Part shown: one piece after another, positions 19,704 to 27,388 of the stretch
Numbering within the stretch: position 1 is the stretch's first letter
Layout of the letters: each line of letters begins with the position of its first letter
Virus record (IMG/VR): IMGVR_UViG_3300036846_000713
Span: 1 to 38,144 of that record
Source of the DNA: a virus
Strand: one strand, 5' to 3'
Length of the DNA: 38,144 bases
Program-made: the position numbers and the translations under genes
The notes under the pieces: generated by a model
What the model saw: the letters and a program-made list of their open reading frames with translations, nothing else
Told to the model about the DNA's origin: nothing
The model's database searches: none

Positions 19704-22541
19704 ATGTCGTCTGCGAATGCCGTTGAATTGGTGCTGTTGCCGGAGGCAACGTATGGCACCACGCCGCCGCTAAACGCCGCGCAAGCTGGGCTTGTGCGGT
19801 TTACCAAGGAGACACTGTCGGGCACGCCGACGACTACCGAAAGCACGGAAAACCGCTTGGACCGCATGTCGGGCGGCCAGATTGTCACCGGCCTGGACGT
19901 CGGCGGCGCAATCGACGGCGAGCTATCGCCGGACGCCGTCTATCAGCGGTTGTTCCAAATGGGCATGATGGACGCCAGCCCCACCCCGGCCACGGCGCCC
20001 CTTAGCCTTAGCGGGGGCAGCTATACCAAGGACGCCACCAACGCCCAGCTGGCCAACCTGGGGCTGCCAGGCGGCGGCCTGGACGCGTTTGTTACCGGCG
20101 ACATGGTGATTTTGGCCGGGCTGGACGACGACGCGGCCAACGGCGCCGCGCAAGTTGTCAGCGTCAACCCCGACGGGCGCGGCGCGCAAGTCACCGCCAG
20201 GCCGGCGGCCGGCGACACCGCGACGATTGCCGCCGGGGCAACCGTGGCGCGGCCGGCGTGCCTATCCATTGGCGTCGACACGATTAGCGCGACGCTGTCC
20301 AAAGCCTACACGGACGTTTTGCACGACGTCACCACCGACGCGCATTCGCAACGCTATACCGGCGCGATTTGCAACGGGTTTAGCGTCGGCCTGACGTACG
20401 GCCAGTTAGTCACAATCACCTATAACCTGTTGGCAAACGGCTATTTGCAGGAGGCGCCCAGCCTGGCCCAGCAAATCGACACGGCCGGCGGCACGATTGC
20501 CGACGCCGGCACGGCCAACGTGCTAAACGCCAGTATCGACATGGGCCTTGTTACGGTGGACGGCTTGCCCACCGCCTATTGTGTCGAGAGCCTTAAAATC
20601 ACGCTGGACAACGGCAACACCCCGCAAAATTGCCTGGGGCACGCCGCCCCGTCACGGTACAATCCGGGCACGGCCAAGATTACCTTAGAGGCCAGCATTT
20701 ACTTGGCCGACGCGGCATACGACGCATTTATGCCGGGCAAACTGAAGGCCGAACCCGTGGGCATGTTGTTTGCCGTATCCAACGACGCGGGCGGTTATGC
20801 GTTTGAACTGACGGCGGCCCAGCTGTCGTTCCCCGACCCCGCTGTTACCGGGCAAAACGCGCCGGTAATGATTGCCGCCAGCGGCACCGGCAAAGTTGGG
20901 CCCGGGGGTGCCAGTGCCTTGCGCGTCTATTATTGGGGCGGCGTCGGCGGGCCCGCGCCAGGCACCGCGCTAAAGGCGCTTACCGGCCCTTTTAGTTTAC
21001 CCGAGAACGCACCGGCCGGCGCGACGGCGGGCGCAATCCATAGCAAAACGTCTGGCTCCACGCTGTCGCTTACCGACGACGGCGGGGGTACCGTTGCGTT
21101 GTCGGGTGCCAACATAGTGCGCGGCGCGACGCCACTAGACTATGCAACAGCGCAATCGCACCCGTTTACGGTGCGCGAAACCCTACCGGCGGCAACCAAC
21201 AGCCCGCGCGACACCAACCTAACCCTGGTTGTTACGCAAGTGGCCGGGGGGCTGGCGGCGCCCCATATTGTGCCGGATACCAACCAAACGACTTACCCGG
21301 TTGCGCTGTCCGCTGACTTGGGCGTCATGCCGTCGACGGACCAATTGCAATGCGTCGTCGCCAGCGACGCCGGCATGGCCAACGCGCTTTACACGTCGCC
21401 TTGGGTGACGGTGGGCGCCAGCGGCCCGGTTGTGTTCCCCGGGTTGGAAAGTTTCAACCTGGCCAGCGGCGAGATTTTTGTGGCCGTCAAACGCCAATCG
21501 GGCGCCGTAACAAGCGCCTATAGCAATGTGCTTAAATGGGGCGACACCACGGCGCCCATTGCGTCGGGCGGCGGCACGGTAACGCTTAACGAGCATTTGC
21601 ACGTGGCAATCCCGGTTACGTTTAGCGAGCTGGTTTATCCGGCCCTGGGCGGCACCAATGCCGGCGCTTTTGAACTTACCGGCGCCACGCCGGGCACCGC
21701 GTTTACCGTGCGGCTGCTAGGCGACGGGCTGACGGATTACGAAACCGCGCCGGCCCTGTCGGCCACCGTCAGCGGCACCGACTTGGGCGGCAATGTCAGC
21801 AACCCGCTGGCCATTGGCCTAACCGTTATCAACGACCCCACCGACGATGCGCCGTTTGATTACACGCCGTTTGCGGCGGGTTACGAACCCGCGCACGCGG
21901 GCAGCGTTTGGCAGGATACGGCCGGCACCGTGCCGGCGACGGCCGACGGCGACCCCGTGCGGCGCCTGGACGACGTCAGCGGCCACGGCTGGCACCTGAC
22001 GCAACCGGCGGGGGCAGACCATTTTATTTTGCACGTCGCGGGCCTGGCCAAATGGTTGCGGCCCAACAGTGGCACGGCGGCACTATCCAACGCCGGGCTG
22101 GGGCTATCCACGGGCAGCGTATGGCAGCGCATGACGGCGCTGCTGCAAAACGACGCGGTTGTCAGCAACCGGCTTTACCATAGCGGCGACGGCGGCATGG
22201 CCGGCTTGCTGTATCACCCGACGGCGCCCGAACTGGCCGCATATGACGGCGCGTCGCCGTCAACCGGCGTTGCCGTGCCGACGGGGGAAAACCATACGAT
22301 TTTGGAAAACCACGGCAGCGGCAACAGCTGGGTGCAGCTGGACACCGACACGCCGCCGCCCGGCGTCTATGCCGGCAACACGCTGGCCAACGGCATAACT
22401 TTGGGCAATCACCCCACCGACACCGGCCCAGGTTCGGCAACCTCCGATTTCCGGTTGTACGCGTTTGCTGTCACCAATGACGCCACGTTTGCCGCCAACG
22501 AGGCCGCTGTCCGCGCGCATTTCCAAACCCTTTACGCTTGA
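19704..22541 (+). CDS. Major tail tube protein with large lectin-like C-terminal extension
   Basis: A 945-residue protein with GGAGAAAGGG upstream. Residues 1-~410 look like a phage tail tube protein (VELVLLPEATYGTTPP..., SGGQIVTGLDVGGAIDGELSP, CVESLKITLDNGNTPQNCLGHAAPSRYNPG...ASIYLADAAYDAF). After that come three beta-sandwich-like segments: about 415-515 (cadherin-like), 515-612 (fibronectin III-like) and 613-710 (Ig-like). A LamG/concanavalin-like domain ends it at ~711-945 (SVWQDTAGTVPATADGDPVRRLDDVSGHGW is its signature). Tube proteins usually have 150-350 residues, so the outside of the tail would be heavily decorated. Whether every subunit carries the extension is unknown. Confidence 0.75.
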   Translation: MSSANAVELVLLPEATYGTTPPLNAAQAGLVRFTKETLSGTPTTTESTENRLDRMSGGQIVTGLDVGGAIDGELSPDAVYQRLFQMGMMDASPTPATAPLSLSGGSYTKDATNAQLANLGLPGGGLDAFVTGDMVILAGLDDDAANGAAQVVSVNPDGRGAQVTARPAAGDTATIAAGATVARPACLSIGVDTISATLSKAYTDVLHDVTTDAHSQRYTGAICNGFSVGLTYGQLVTITYNLLANGYLQEAPSLAQQIDTAGGTIADAGTANVLNASIDMGLVTVDGLPTAYCVESLKITLDNGNTPQNCLGHAAPSRYNPGTAKITLEASIYLADAAYDAFMPGKLKAEPVGMLFAVSNDAGGYAFELTAAQLSFPDPAVTGQNAPVMIAASGTGKVGPGGASALRVYYWGGVGGPAPGTALKALTGPFSLPENAPAGATAGAIHSKTSGSTLSLTDDGGGTVALSGANIVRGATPLDYATAQSHPFTVRETLPAATNSPRDTNLTLVVTQVAGGLAAPHIVPDTNQTTYPVALSADLGVMPSTDQLQCVVASDAGMANALYTSPWVTVGASGPVVFPGLESFNLASGEIFVAVKRQSGAVTSAYSNVLKWGDTTAPIASGGGTVTLNEHLHVAIPVTFSELVYPALGGTNAGAFELTGATPGTAFTVRLLGDGLTDYETAPALSATVSGTDLGGNVSNPLAIGLTVINDPTDDAPFDYTPFAAGYEPAHAGSVWQDTAGTVPATADGDPVRRLDDVSGHGWHLTQPAGADHFILHVAGLAKWLRPNSGTAALSNAGLGLSTGSVWQRMTALLQNDAVVSNRLYHSGDGGMAGLLYHPTAPELAAYDGASPSTGVAVPTGENHTILENHGSGNSWVQLDTDTPPPGVYAGNTLANGITLGNHPTDTGPGSATSDFRLYAFAVTNDATFAANEAAVRAHFQTLYA

Positions 22542-22550
22542 GGCCGTGCC

Positions 22551-24773
22551 ATGACTGTAAACCCGGCAACAAAACAATTGTACGGCCAGCACGTGACAAG
22601 TCGCGACGTCATTGGCGCGGGCGGCTGGGTGACGGGTATCGACATTGCCGCCGACGGCACCAAGATAATCCGCAACGACGTGGCCGGCTGTTATTATCGT
22701 AAAGCCAGCGACACGCGGTGGACGCTGCTATATCGCGCGGGCGACAATATTATGCCCGTCGACATTATCGCCAACGGGATTTACGACGCGGCGATTGCCC
22801 ATAGTAATTCCGCCCATATGGCCTTTATTTTATATGGCCGGTTGTATTTGACCACCGACGGCGGCGCCACGTTGACTTGGTGCCAGGCGTGGGGCGGCGA
22901 CCCCGCTTGTTACCCCAACGACACAATCCGCACGACGGGCAAACCGTTACAGTACGACCCCACCAACCCCGCCGTTATTTTTACGTGCACCCCAACCCTG
23001 GGGTTGCAATATACGCTGGACGGCGGCGCCAGCTGGACGGCGGTGCCCACGTCGACGTTGCCGCTGCCCACCAAGGCCTCGATAGCCTTTGATAAAACGT
23101 CGGCCAGCGGCGGGCGCTGCCAATCGCTTTACGTCTGGATTGCCGGCACCGGCTTGTATTGGAGCGGCGACGGCGGCGGCACCTGGGCGCAAGTGCCAGG
23201 CTCAACAACCCTAGCATGCGCGTCTATGGCGGTTGGGCCTGATAGCCGGCTGCATATGTGCGGCAGCGACACAAGCATGGATTATAACGGCGTTTACAAC
23301 CGTTGGGACGGCAGCGCGTTTTACAGCCCCGGCAGCGTGCCGGCGGCCAAATCCCTGGCAATCAGCCCTGTCACCGGCAACCTGTATTTGGTTGACGTCG
23401 CGGGCGATATTTACATGTCCACCGACAGCGGCGACAACTTTACAACGTGGATGGACAAACGCCGCCAGGCCGACCGCATTACTTGGCATGGTGTGACGGA
23501 CGAATACTATATGGCCAACGGCGGCCTGGGCGTCGACGCCAATGACACCTTATGGATGGTTGAGGGCATTGGGGCTTGGCAGGCCCCGGCGCCGCACGCC
23601 TATGTCAGCCCGATTGTCTGGACCGAAGCCAGCGTCGGCATTGAAAGCATGGTTGTCCGGCAAATGGGCATTAAGCCGGACGGGACACTATTGGCGGCGA
23701 TGGACGACCGCACGGCTATGGTTATGCCCAGGCCCGGCGTCGACTATCCGGCGACAAATGCCAATGACGGCGTTATGTCTATCCGGCACGGCGGCGGTAT
23801 AGACTACGCGCCCAACAACCCCAACATACTGGTAACGACGATTAAGGAAGGCAAGGGCATGTTTAGCGCCAATAACGGCGCAAACTGGACTAATTTCCCC
23901 GGCGACATACAAGCGGCCAGCGGCGGCTGGGGCGGCGGCAACATTATCGCGTTTGATGACCAAATCTTTGTGCAACAGCAAACCAATGACGCCAAATGTA
24001 TGCGTACCACCGACGGCGGCGCCAACTGGTTGCAAGTCATGATTGGCAACGGGCTAAATACCTGGGCGCACCACCAATATACGCTAAACCGCTGCATATT
24101 GGTGCGCGATTATTTTACGCCTGGCGCCGCCTGGCTGTACCACGTCGGCGACGGCAGCGGCGACGTTAACGATTTGGCCTGTCGCGGACTTTGGCGCACG
24201 ACGGACAAGGGCGCGCATTGGGCGCGGGTTTATAACGGCTGGATTGACAGCTACACGCGCGACTTTTGGAACGGCAAATTATACCAACGCAGCGCGACAG
24301 AACTTTGGTGGGCCGGCGGCAACAATAGCTATGCCTGCCGGCGTTCGTTAGACGGCGGCGCCAGCTGGGCCGGCGCCCCAGGCGACGACGCCGTGATTGG
24401 CCCGGGCAGCTTTTTTACCAGTACCTACGGCGTCGCGTTTGGCCCGGCGCCGATTGCCGGCCAACCCGCCGCCATTTACGTCGTGGGCTTCCGTACCACG
24501 GTGGGCGGCGCCCCGCCCGATTTTACCGGGTTTGGCCTTTGGCAATCGTTGGACGACGCCGCCAGCTGGGTGCGCCTGGTGCAATACCCCGGGGGCTATT
24601 TTGACGAGCCTAGCGGGCTGATTGCCGACCCCAACACCTACGGCAAGATTTACGTCAGCTATGCCAACGTTGGCATTGTCATGCTGACATTTACCGACGT
24701 GCGCGCGCTGACGGGCACGGGCAGCCGGGGGGGCCGCCACAACCCGCGCGGCCAGGCCGCTTTGGCCATTTAA
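22551..24773 (+). CDS. Asp-box (BNR) beta-propeller protein
   Basis: A 740-residue protein with at least nine Asp-box-type motifs (S/T-x-D-x-G-x-x-W). TDGGATLTW near 101, DGGASW near 157, GDGGGTW near 206, TDSGDNF near 291, ANNGANW near 441, TDGGANW near 487, TDKGAHW near 552, LDGGASW near 601 and LDDAASW near 667. That predicts two linked seven-bladed propellers, as in GH74 xyloglucanases, or a sialidase-like fold; catalytic residues cannot be assigned. Ends in a Gly/Arg tail. It sits between tube and tail chaperone genes, so it is probably a tail-attached glycan-binding or glycan-cutting protein. GAGG lies upstream. Confidence 0.7.
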   Translation: MTVNPATKQLYGQHVTSRDVIGAGGWVTGIDIAADGTKIIRNDVAGCYYRKASDTRWTLLYRAGDNIMPVDIIANGIYDAAIAHSNSAHMAFILYGRLYLTTDGGATLTWCQAWGGDPACYPNDTIRTTGKPLQYDPTNPAVIFTCTPTLGLQYTLDGGASWTAVPTSTLPLPTKASIAFDKTSASGGRCQSLYVWIAGTGLYWSGDGGGTWAQVPGSTTLACASMAVGPDSRLHMCGSDTSMDYNGVYNRWDGSAFYSPGSVPAAKSLAISPVTGNLYLVDVAGDIYMSTDSGDNFTTWMDKRRQADRITWHGVTDEYYMANGGLGVDANDTLWMVEGIGAWQAPAPHAYVSPIVWTEASVGIESMVVRQMGIKPDGTLLAAMDDRTAMVMPRPGVDYPATNANDGVMSIRHGGGIDYAPNNPNILVTTIKEGKGMFSANNGANWTNFPGDIQAASGGWGGGNIIAFDDQIFVQQQTNDAKCMRTTDGGANWLQVMIGNGLNTWAHHQYTLNRCILVRDYFTPGAAWLYHVGDGSGDVNDLACRGLWRTTDKGAHWARVYNGWIDSYTRDFWNGKLYQRSATELWWAGGNNSYACRRSLDGGASWAGAPGDDAVIGPGSFFTSTYGVAFGPAPIAGQPAAIYVVGFRTTVGGAPPDFTGFGLWQSLDDAASWVRLVQYPGGYFDEPSGLIADPNTYGKIYVSYANVGIVMLTFTDVRALTGTGSRGGRHNPRGQAALAI

Positions 24774-24785
24774 GGAGTCTGATTT

Positions 24786-25196
24786 ATGGGCCTTGACAAG
24801 TACCGATTGCCCGCCAGCGTGCGCGAAGGGGTTTGGCTGGAACTGCCCGACGCCCCCGGCGATAAGTTCCGCGTGCGTTTGCCGTCGCGGTATAACCGCG
24901 AATACACGGCGGCCCAGCAACGCGCGGTTGCCGTCAGCGTGGGCGACGATTTCAAGCTAAAACCCGACTTAGCCCACGTGGATTTTTTTGCCTGGCAGGA
25001 GGCCCGCTATCAGGCGTTTTTGGAATTTTGCGTGCTGGATTTGCCGCCGGGGCTAACCAAGGCCCAGCTTAACGACGAGTACCGGCCGGGCTTGGAGGTG
25101 CTGTTTAATATGGCGTCCGATTTGGCCGATATGGAAGACGCCGAGGCCGACGCGACGACAAAAAAAAATAGCAAACCTGCTAAACTGGCAAGCTGA
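24786..25196 (+). CDS. Tail assembly chaperone, short form (G-like)
   Basis: A 136-residue protein with a strong AAGGAG site. Text: GVWLELPDAPGDKFRVRLPSRYNREYTAAQQRAV...FFAWQEARYQAFLEFCVLDLPPG, a pattern known for G-type chaperones of siphophages (equivalent of lambda gpG). It ends a few codons after an A9 run at which ribosomes can slip. The downstream frame encodes the second half. It coats the tape measure during tube assembly. Confidence 0.78.
   Translation: MGLDKYRLPASVREGVWLELPDAPGDKFRVRLPSRYNREYTAAQQRAVAVSVGDDFKLKPDLAHVDFFAWQEARYQAFLEFCVLDLPPGLTKAQLNDEYRPGLEVLFNMASDLADMEDAEADATTKKNSKPAKLAS
25160..25168 (+). promoter_or_regulatory. Slippery A9 site for programmed frameshift (-2 or +1)
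   Basis: Nine A residues read ACA AAA AAA AAT in the G frame. A -1 slip gives an immediate TAG, so it cannot make a fusion. A -2 (equivalently +1) slip enters a frame open to 25482 that has no ATG, GTG or TTG near its beginning. Frameshifting between the two chaperone ORFs is conserved in tailed phages; -2 is known in Mu. The direction chosen here is inferred from frame arithmetic. Confidence 0.65.
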
Positions 25197-25482
25197 TTGG
25201 GCTGGGCGTGAAACGTCTTATCAATATCTGGCGCAAACCGGGCGCTTACGCGACGAACACCGCCGGCCGGCGACGTGGGGCGCGGACTGGCTGGCGCAAG
25301 CGTTTTACGAATTGTCGACGTGCCGCGCCCTGGGGTTTGGCGTCGCGGGGCCAATCCCGGCCACGGCAATTTGGGCTTATGTCGACCGTTACCGGCTGCC
25401 CGATTGGACGTGCGACGCAATCTTTAGTCTGGATGCCGCGTGGCTGGCCCGCCAGCGCGACGCCATGCCAACCGGGGGATAA
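25168..25482 (+). CDS. Tail chaperone frameshift extension (T-like)
   Basis: Read from the A9 slip, this 104-residue extension has no stop and runs NWQADWAGRETSYQYLAQ..., WGADWLAQAFYELSTCRALGFGV, AIWAYVDRYRLPDWTCD and FSLDAAWLARQRDAMP. The last portion (AxWAYVDRYxLPxW...SLDAAWLA) resembles the C-terminal tail chaperone domain of other siphophages. Third-base habits match neighbouring genes (TTT TAC, TTT GGC), which supports coding. With the G part the product would be about 231-232 residues. No start codon is present, so it exists only as a G-T fusion. Confidence 0.7.
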   Translation: MANLLNWQADWAGRETSYQYLAQTGRLRDEHRRPATWGADWLAQAFYELSTCRALGFGVAGPIPATAIWAYVDRYRLPDWTCDAIFSLDAAWLARQRDAMPTGG

Positions 25483-25486
25483 ATCC

Positions 25487-25720
25487 GTGCCGCCACCGCC
25501 GCGCAAGCTAGACGCCGTCCTAACCGCCATGCGCGCCGACGATTGGCCGCGTGCGATAGCCCTGGCCGCTAAGTTCCCCCGGCTGGGGCCGGACAAAACC
25601 GCAATCATGCGGGCGCACGAAGCCCTGGCCCGCCCTGATTTCCAACGCCAGCTGGGCCGCTGCCCCGACGCGCTGATTGCCGCCGGCAAGGCCGCGCTGG
25701 TGCGGCGCTATGGGGGGTGA
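25487..25720 (+). CDS. Small conserved-type protein after the chaperone
   Basis: A 77-residue protein from GTG 25487, five bases after the fusion stop. Text: RKLDAVLTAMRADDWPRAIALAAKFPRLGPDKTAIMRAHEALARPDFQRQLGRCPDALIAAGKAALVRRYGG. I recall similar small proteins (GDWxxALRLAAKFPRLGxxKxAIxRAHEA) near other proteobacterial phage genes, with no function known. In frame with a long upstream ORF, but the upstream part looks like a shadow of the chaperone gene. Confidence 0.6.
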   Translation: MPPPPRKLDAVLTAMRADDWPRAIALAAKFPRLGPDKTAIMRAHEALARPDFQRQLGRCPDALIAAGKAALVRRYGG

Positions 25721-25723
25721 GTC

Positions 25724-26308
25724 ATGGGGCCGGACCTTTACGAGGGCGCATTAGTCAAGGTTAGCGCGGCCAGCGCGCGGTTGCTGTTTACGCAGTGCGG
25801 CCCGGCGTGCAACGCGGCCAACGCGTGCGGCGGCAAATGTTGCGACGCGCCCGGCCGGCCAGGCGGTTGCCTGGTGACAATCCATGCTAGCGAACGCCAG
25901 GCAATCACCGCGTGCGGCGGCACCGTCGACGGCGATTTTTTGGCCCCGGCACCCGGCGGCGGTTGCCCGTTTAAGGCCGGCGGCTTGTGCACGTTGCACG
26001 ACACCGGGCACAAGCCATTTGGCTGTATCGCCAGCCCCTTTACCCTAAACCGCGCCGCCACGCTGATTGTGCGCAACCGTTACAAGTGCTTGCCCTGCTA
26101 TCGCGGCCAGGGCCCCAAAGCGCCCGCCTACCGCACCTTTGCCGCGTCGTTGCGGCTGTTGTTTGGCCAGGCCCAGGCCGCGCGCATAACCGCGCACCTA
26201 GACGACGGCGGCGGCGACATAACCGCGCCCATGCCGCTGGCGCACTATCAAATCCTTGACGCCAACGACGCCGCCAAGGCGCGGCAGAAAGCGCCGCCCT
26301 ATGCGTGA
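25724..26308 (+). CDS. Cysteine-cluster protein (YkgJ-like)
   Basis: A 194-residue protein with cysteines C25, C29, C35, C39, C40 and C49 in the N-terminal part. GGCPFKAGGLCTLHDTGHKPFGCIASPFTLN follows, then NRYKCLPCYRG. The pattern resembles YkgJ-type zinc/iron-sulphur cysteine clusters (CxxxxxxxCTLHxxxPxxC). The C-terminal part is helical. It begins a three-gene cassette with a DNA methylase, inserted between chaperone and tape measure. A nucleic-acid or cofactor role is possible; no reaction can be assigned. Confidence 0.6.
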   Translation: MGPDLYEGALVKVSAASARLLFTQCGPACNAANACGGKCCDAPGRPGGCLVTIHASERQAITACGGTVDGDFLAPAPGGGCPFKAGGLCTLHDTGHKPFGCIASPFTLNRAATLIVRNRYKCLPCYRGQGPKAPAYRTFAASLRLLFGQAQAARITAHLDDGGGDITAPMPLAHYQILDANDAAKARQKAPPYA

Positions 26309-26543
26309 ATACGACTTGTTTGGCTGGCCCGTCGTCGACGGGCATAAATCGGTTTTGGCCCGGCGGTTTGATTACCCGCCGTTTACCGTCCTTAACACCC
26401 GCGACGGCTGGTGGCAGGAACGCAAGCGGCAATGGCTGGCCCTGGGGATTAAATCCGAAGTCGGGCGTGGCGCCGCGCTAATCCCCCACGACGCCGCCAT
26501 GCAATTTGCCCGCGACAAGGCGCGGGAGGCGCGCGGGCTGTGA
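26301..26543 (+). CDS. Small protein partner of the DNA methylase
   Basis: An 80-residue protein from ATG 26301, overlapping the previous gene by 8 bases. RFDYPPFTVLNTRDGWWQERKRQWLALGIKSEVGRG is a motif I recall as the N-terminal part of phage DNA-methylase-associated proteins (PPFxVLDxRxGxWQxRKxxWxxLGIxSExGR). It ends at the TGA whose G precedes the methylase start. It may target or assist the methylase, or be the split N-terminal section of a methylase. Function unproven. Confidence 0.62.
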   Translation: MREYDLFGWPVVDGHKSVLARRFDYPPFTVLNTRDGWWQERKRQWLALGIKSEVGRGAALIPHDAAMQFARDKAREARGL

Positions 26544-27388
26544 CAGATTACGCGCGCACCTTTGGCCAGGATTTGATGCGGGGGGAATATACCGTCGGCC
26601 GGGCAATCCCCGGCGGCGGCACCGGGCCCAACAGCGTTTACATGTTTAGGCAAGCCGATGGCAGCATGGACGCGGGCGCGGACGCCCAGGCGTCGGGCAA
26701 CGGCACGTCGGTTTTTGACCCGGTTTTGACTGAGCTATTTTACCGCTGGTTTTGCCCGCCGGGCGGCCTGGTGCTGGACCCGTTTGCCGGGGGCAGCGTG
26801 CGCGGCATTGTCGCGGCGGTGCTGGGCTATCGCTATGCCGGGTTTGAACTAAGGCCCGAACAAGTCGAGGCCAACCGCGCCCAGGCGGCCGACATATGCC
26901 CGGAGAACCCGCCGGCCTGGTTTATCGGCGACAGCGCGGCATTGGTGCCGCTTTGGCCGGGCCAGGCCGATTTTATCTTTAGCTGCCCGCCCTACGGCGA
27001 TTTGGAGGTTTATAGCGCGCTGCCCGGCGACTTAAGCGCCATGCCCTACCCGGCCTTTGCCCAGGCCTACCGCGCCGTCGTTGCGGCGGCGGTGGCCAAA
27101 TTGGCGCCCGACAGCTTTGCCGCCTTTGTCGTCGGCAATTACCGCTGCCCCAAAGGGTTTTACCGCAACCTAACCGGCCTGACGGTGGACGCGTTTGAGG
27201 CCGCCGGGGCGCGGTTTTACAACGAGGCAATCCTTGTCAACTGCATTGGCAGCTTGCCCGTGCGCATAGGCAAGCAATTTACCGCCGCCCGCAAGCTGGG
27301 CAAAACCCACCAAAACGTCCTGGCCTTTGTCAAGGGCTGCCCGCGCCGCGCCGCCCAGCGGATAGAAAGGGCCGCAAGCCATGCCTAG
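26540..27388 (+). CDS. DNA methyltransferase (N4-cytosine/N6-adenine class)
   Basis: A 282-residue enzyme read from GTG 26540. Motif I, DPFAGGS (80-86), would bind S-adenosylmethionine; motif IV, SCPPYGD (148-154), is the catalytic loop of amino-methyltransferases. A later QNVLAFVKG is the usual terminal strand. The start GGGTGPNSVYMFR...GTSVFDPVLTELFYRWFCPPGG also follows phage DNA-methylase texts. Such enzymes protect phage DNA against host restriction or regulate genes. The target site cannot be read from sequence. It overlaps the tape-measure gene by 8 bases, so it is expressed with tail genes. Confidence 0.82.
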   Translation: MTDYARTFGQDLMRGEYTVGRAIPGGGTGPNSVYMFRQADGSMDAGADAQASGNGTSVFDPVLTELFYRWFCPPGGLVLDPFAGGSVRGIVAAVLGYRYAGFELRPEQVEANRAQAADICPENPPAWFIGDSAALVPLWPGQADFIFSCPPYGDLEVYSALPGDLSAMPYPAFAQAYRAVVAAAVAKLAPDSFAAFVVGNYRCPKGFYRNLTGLTVDAFEAAGARFYNEAILVNCIGSLPVRIGKQFTAARKLGKTHQNVLAFVKGCPRRAAQRIERAASHA

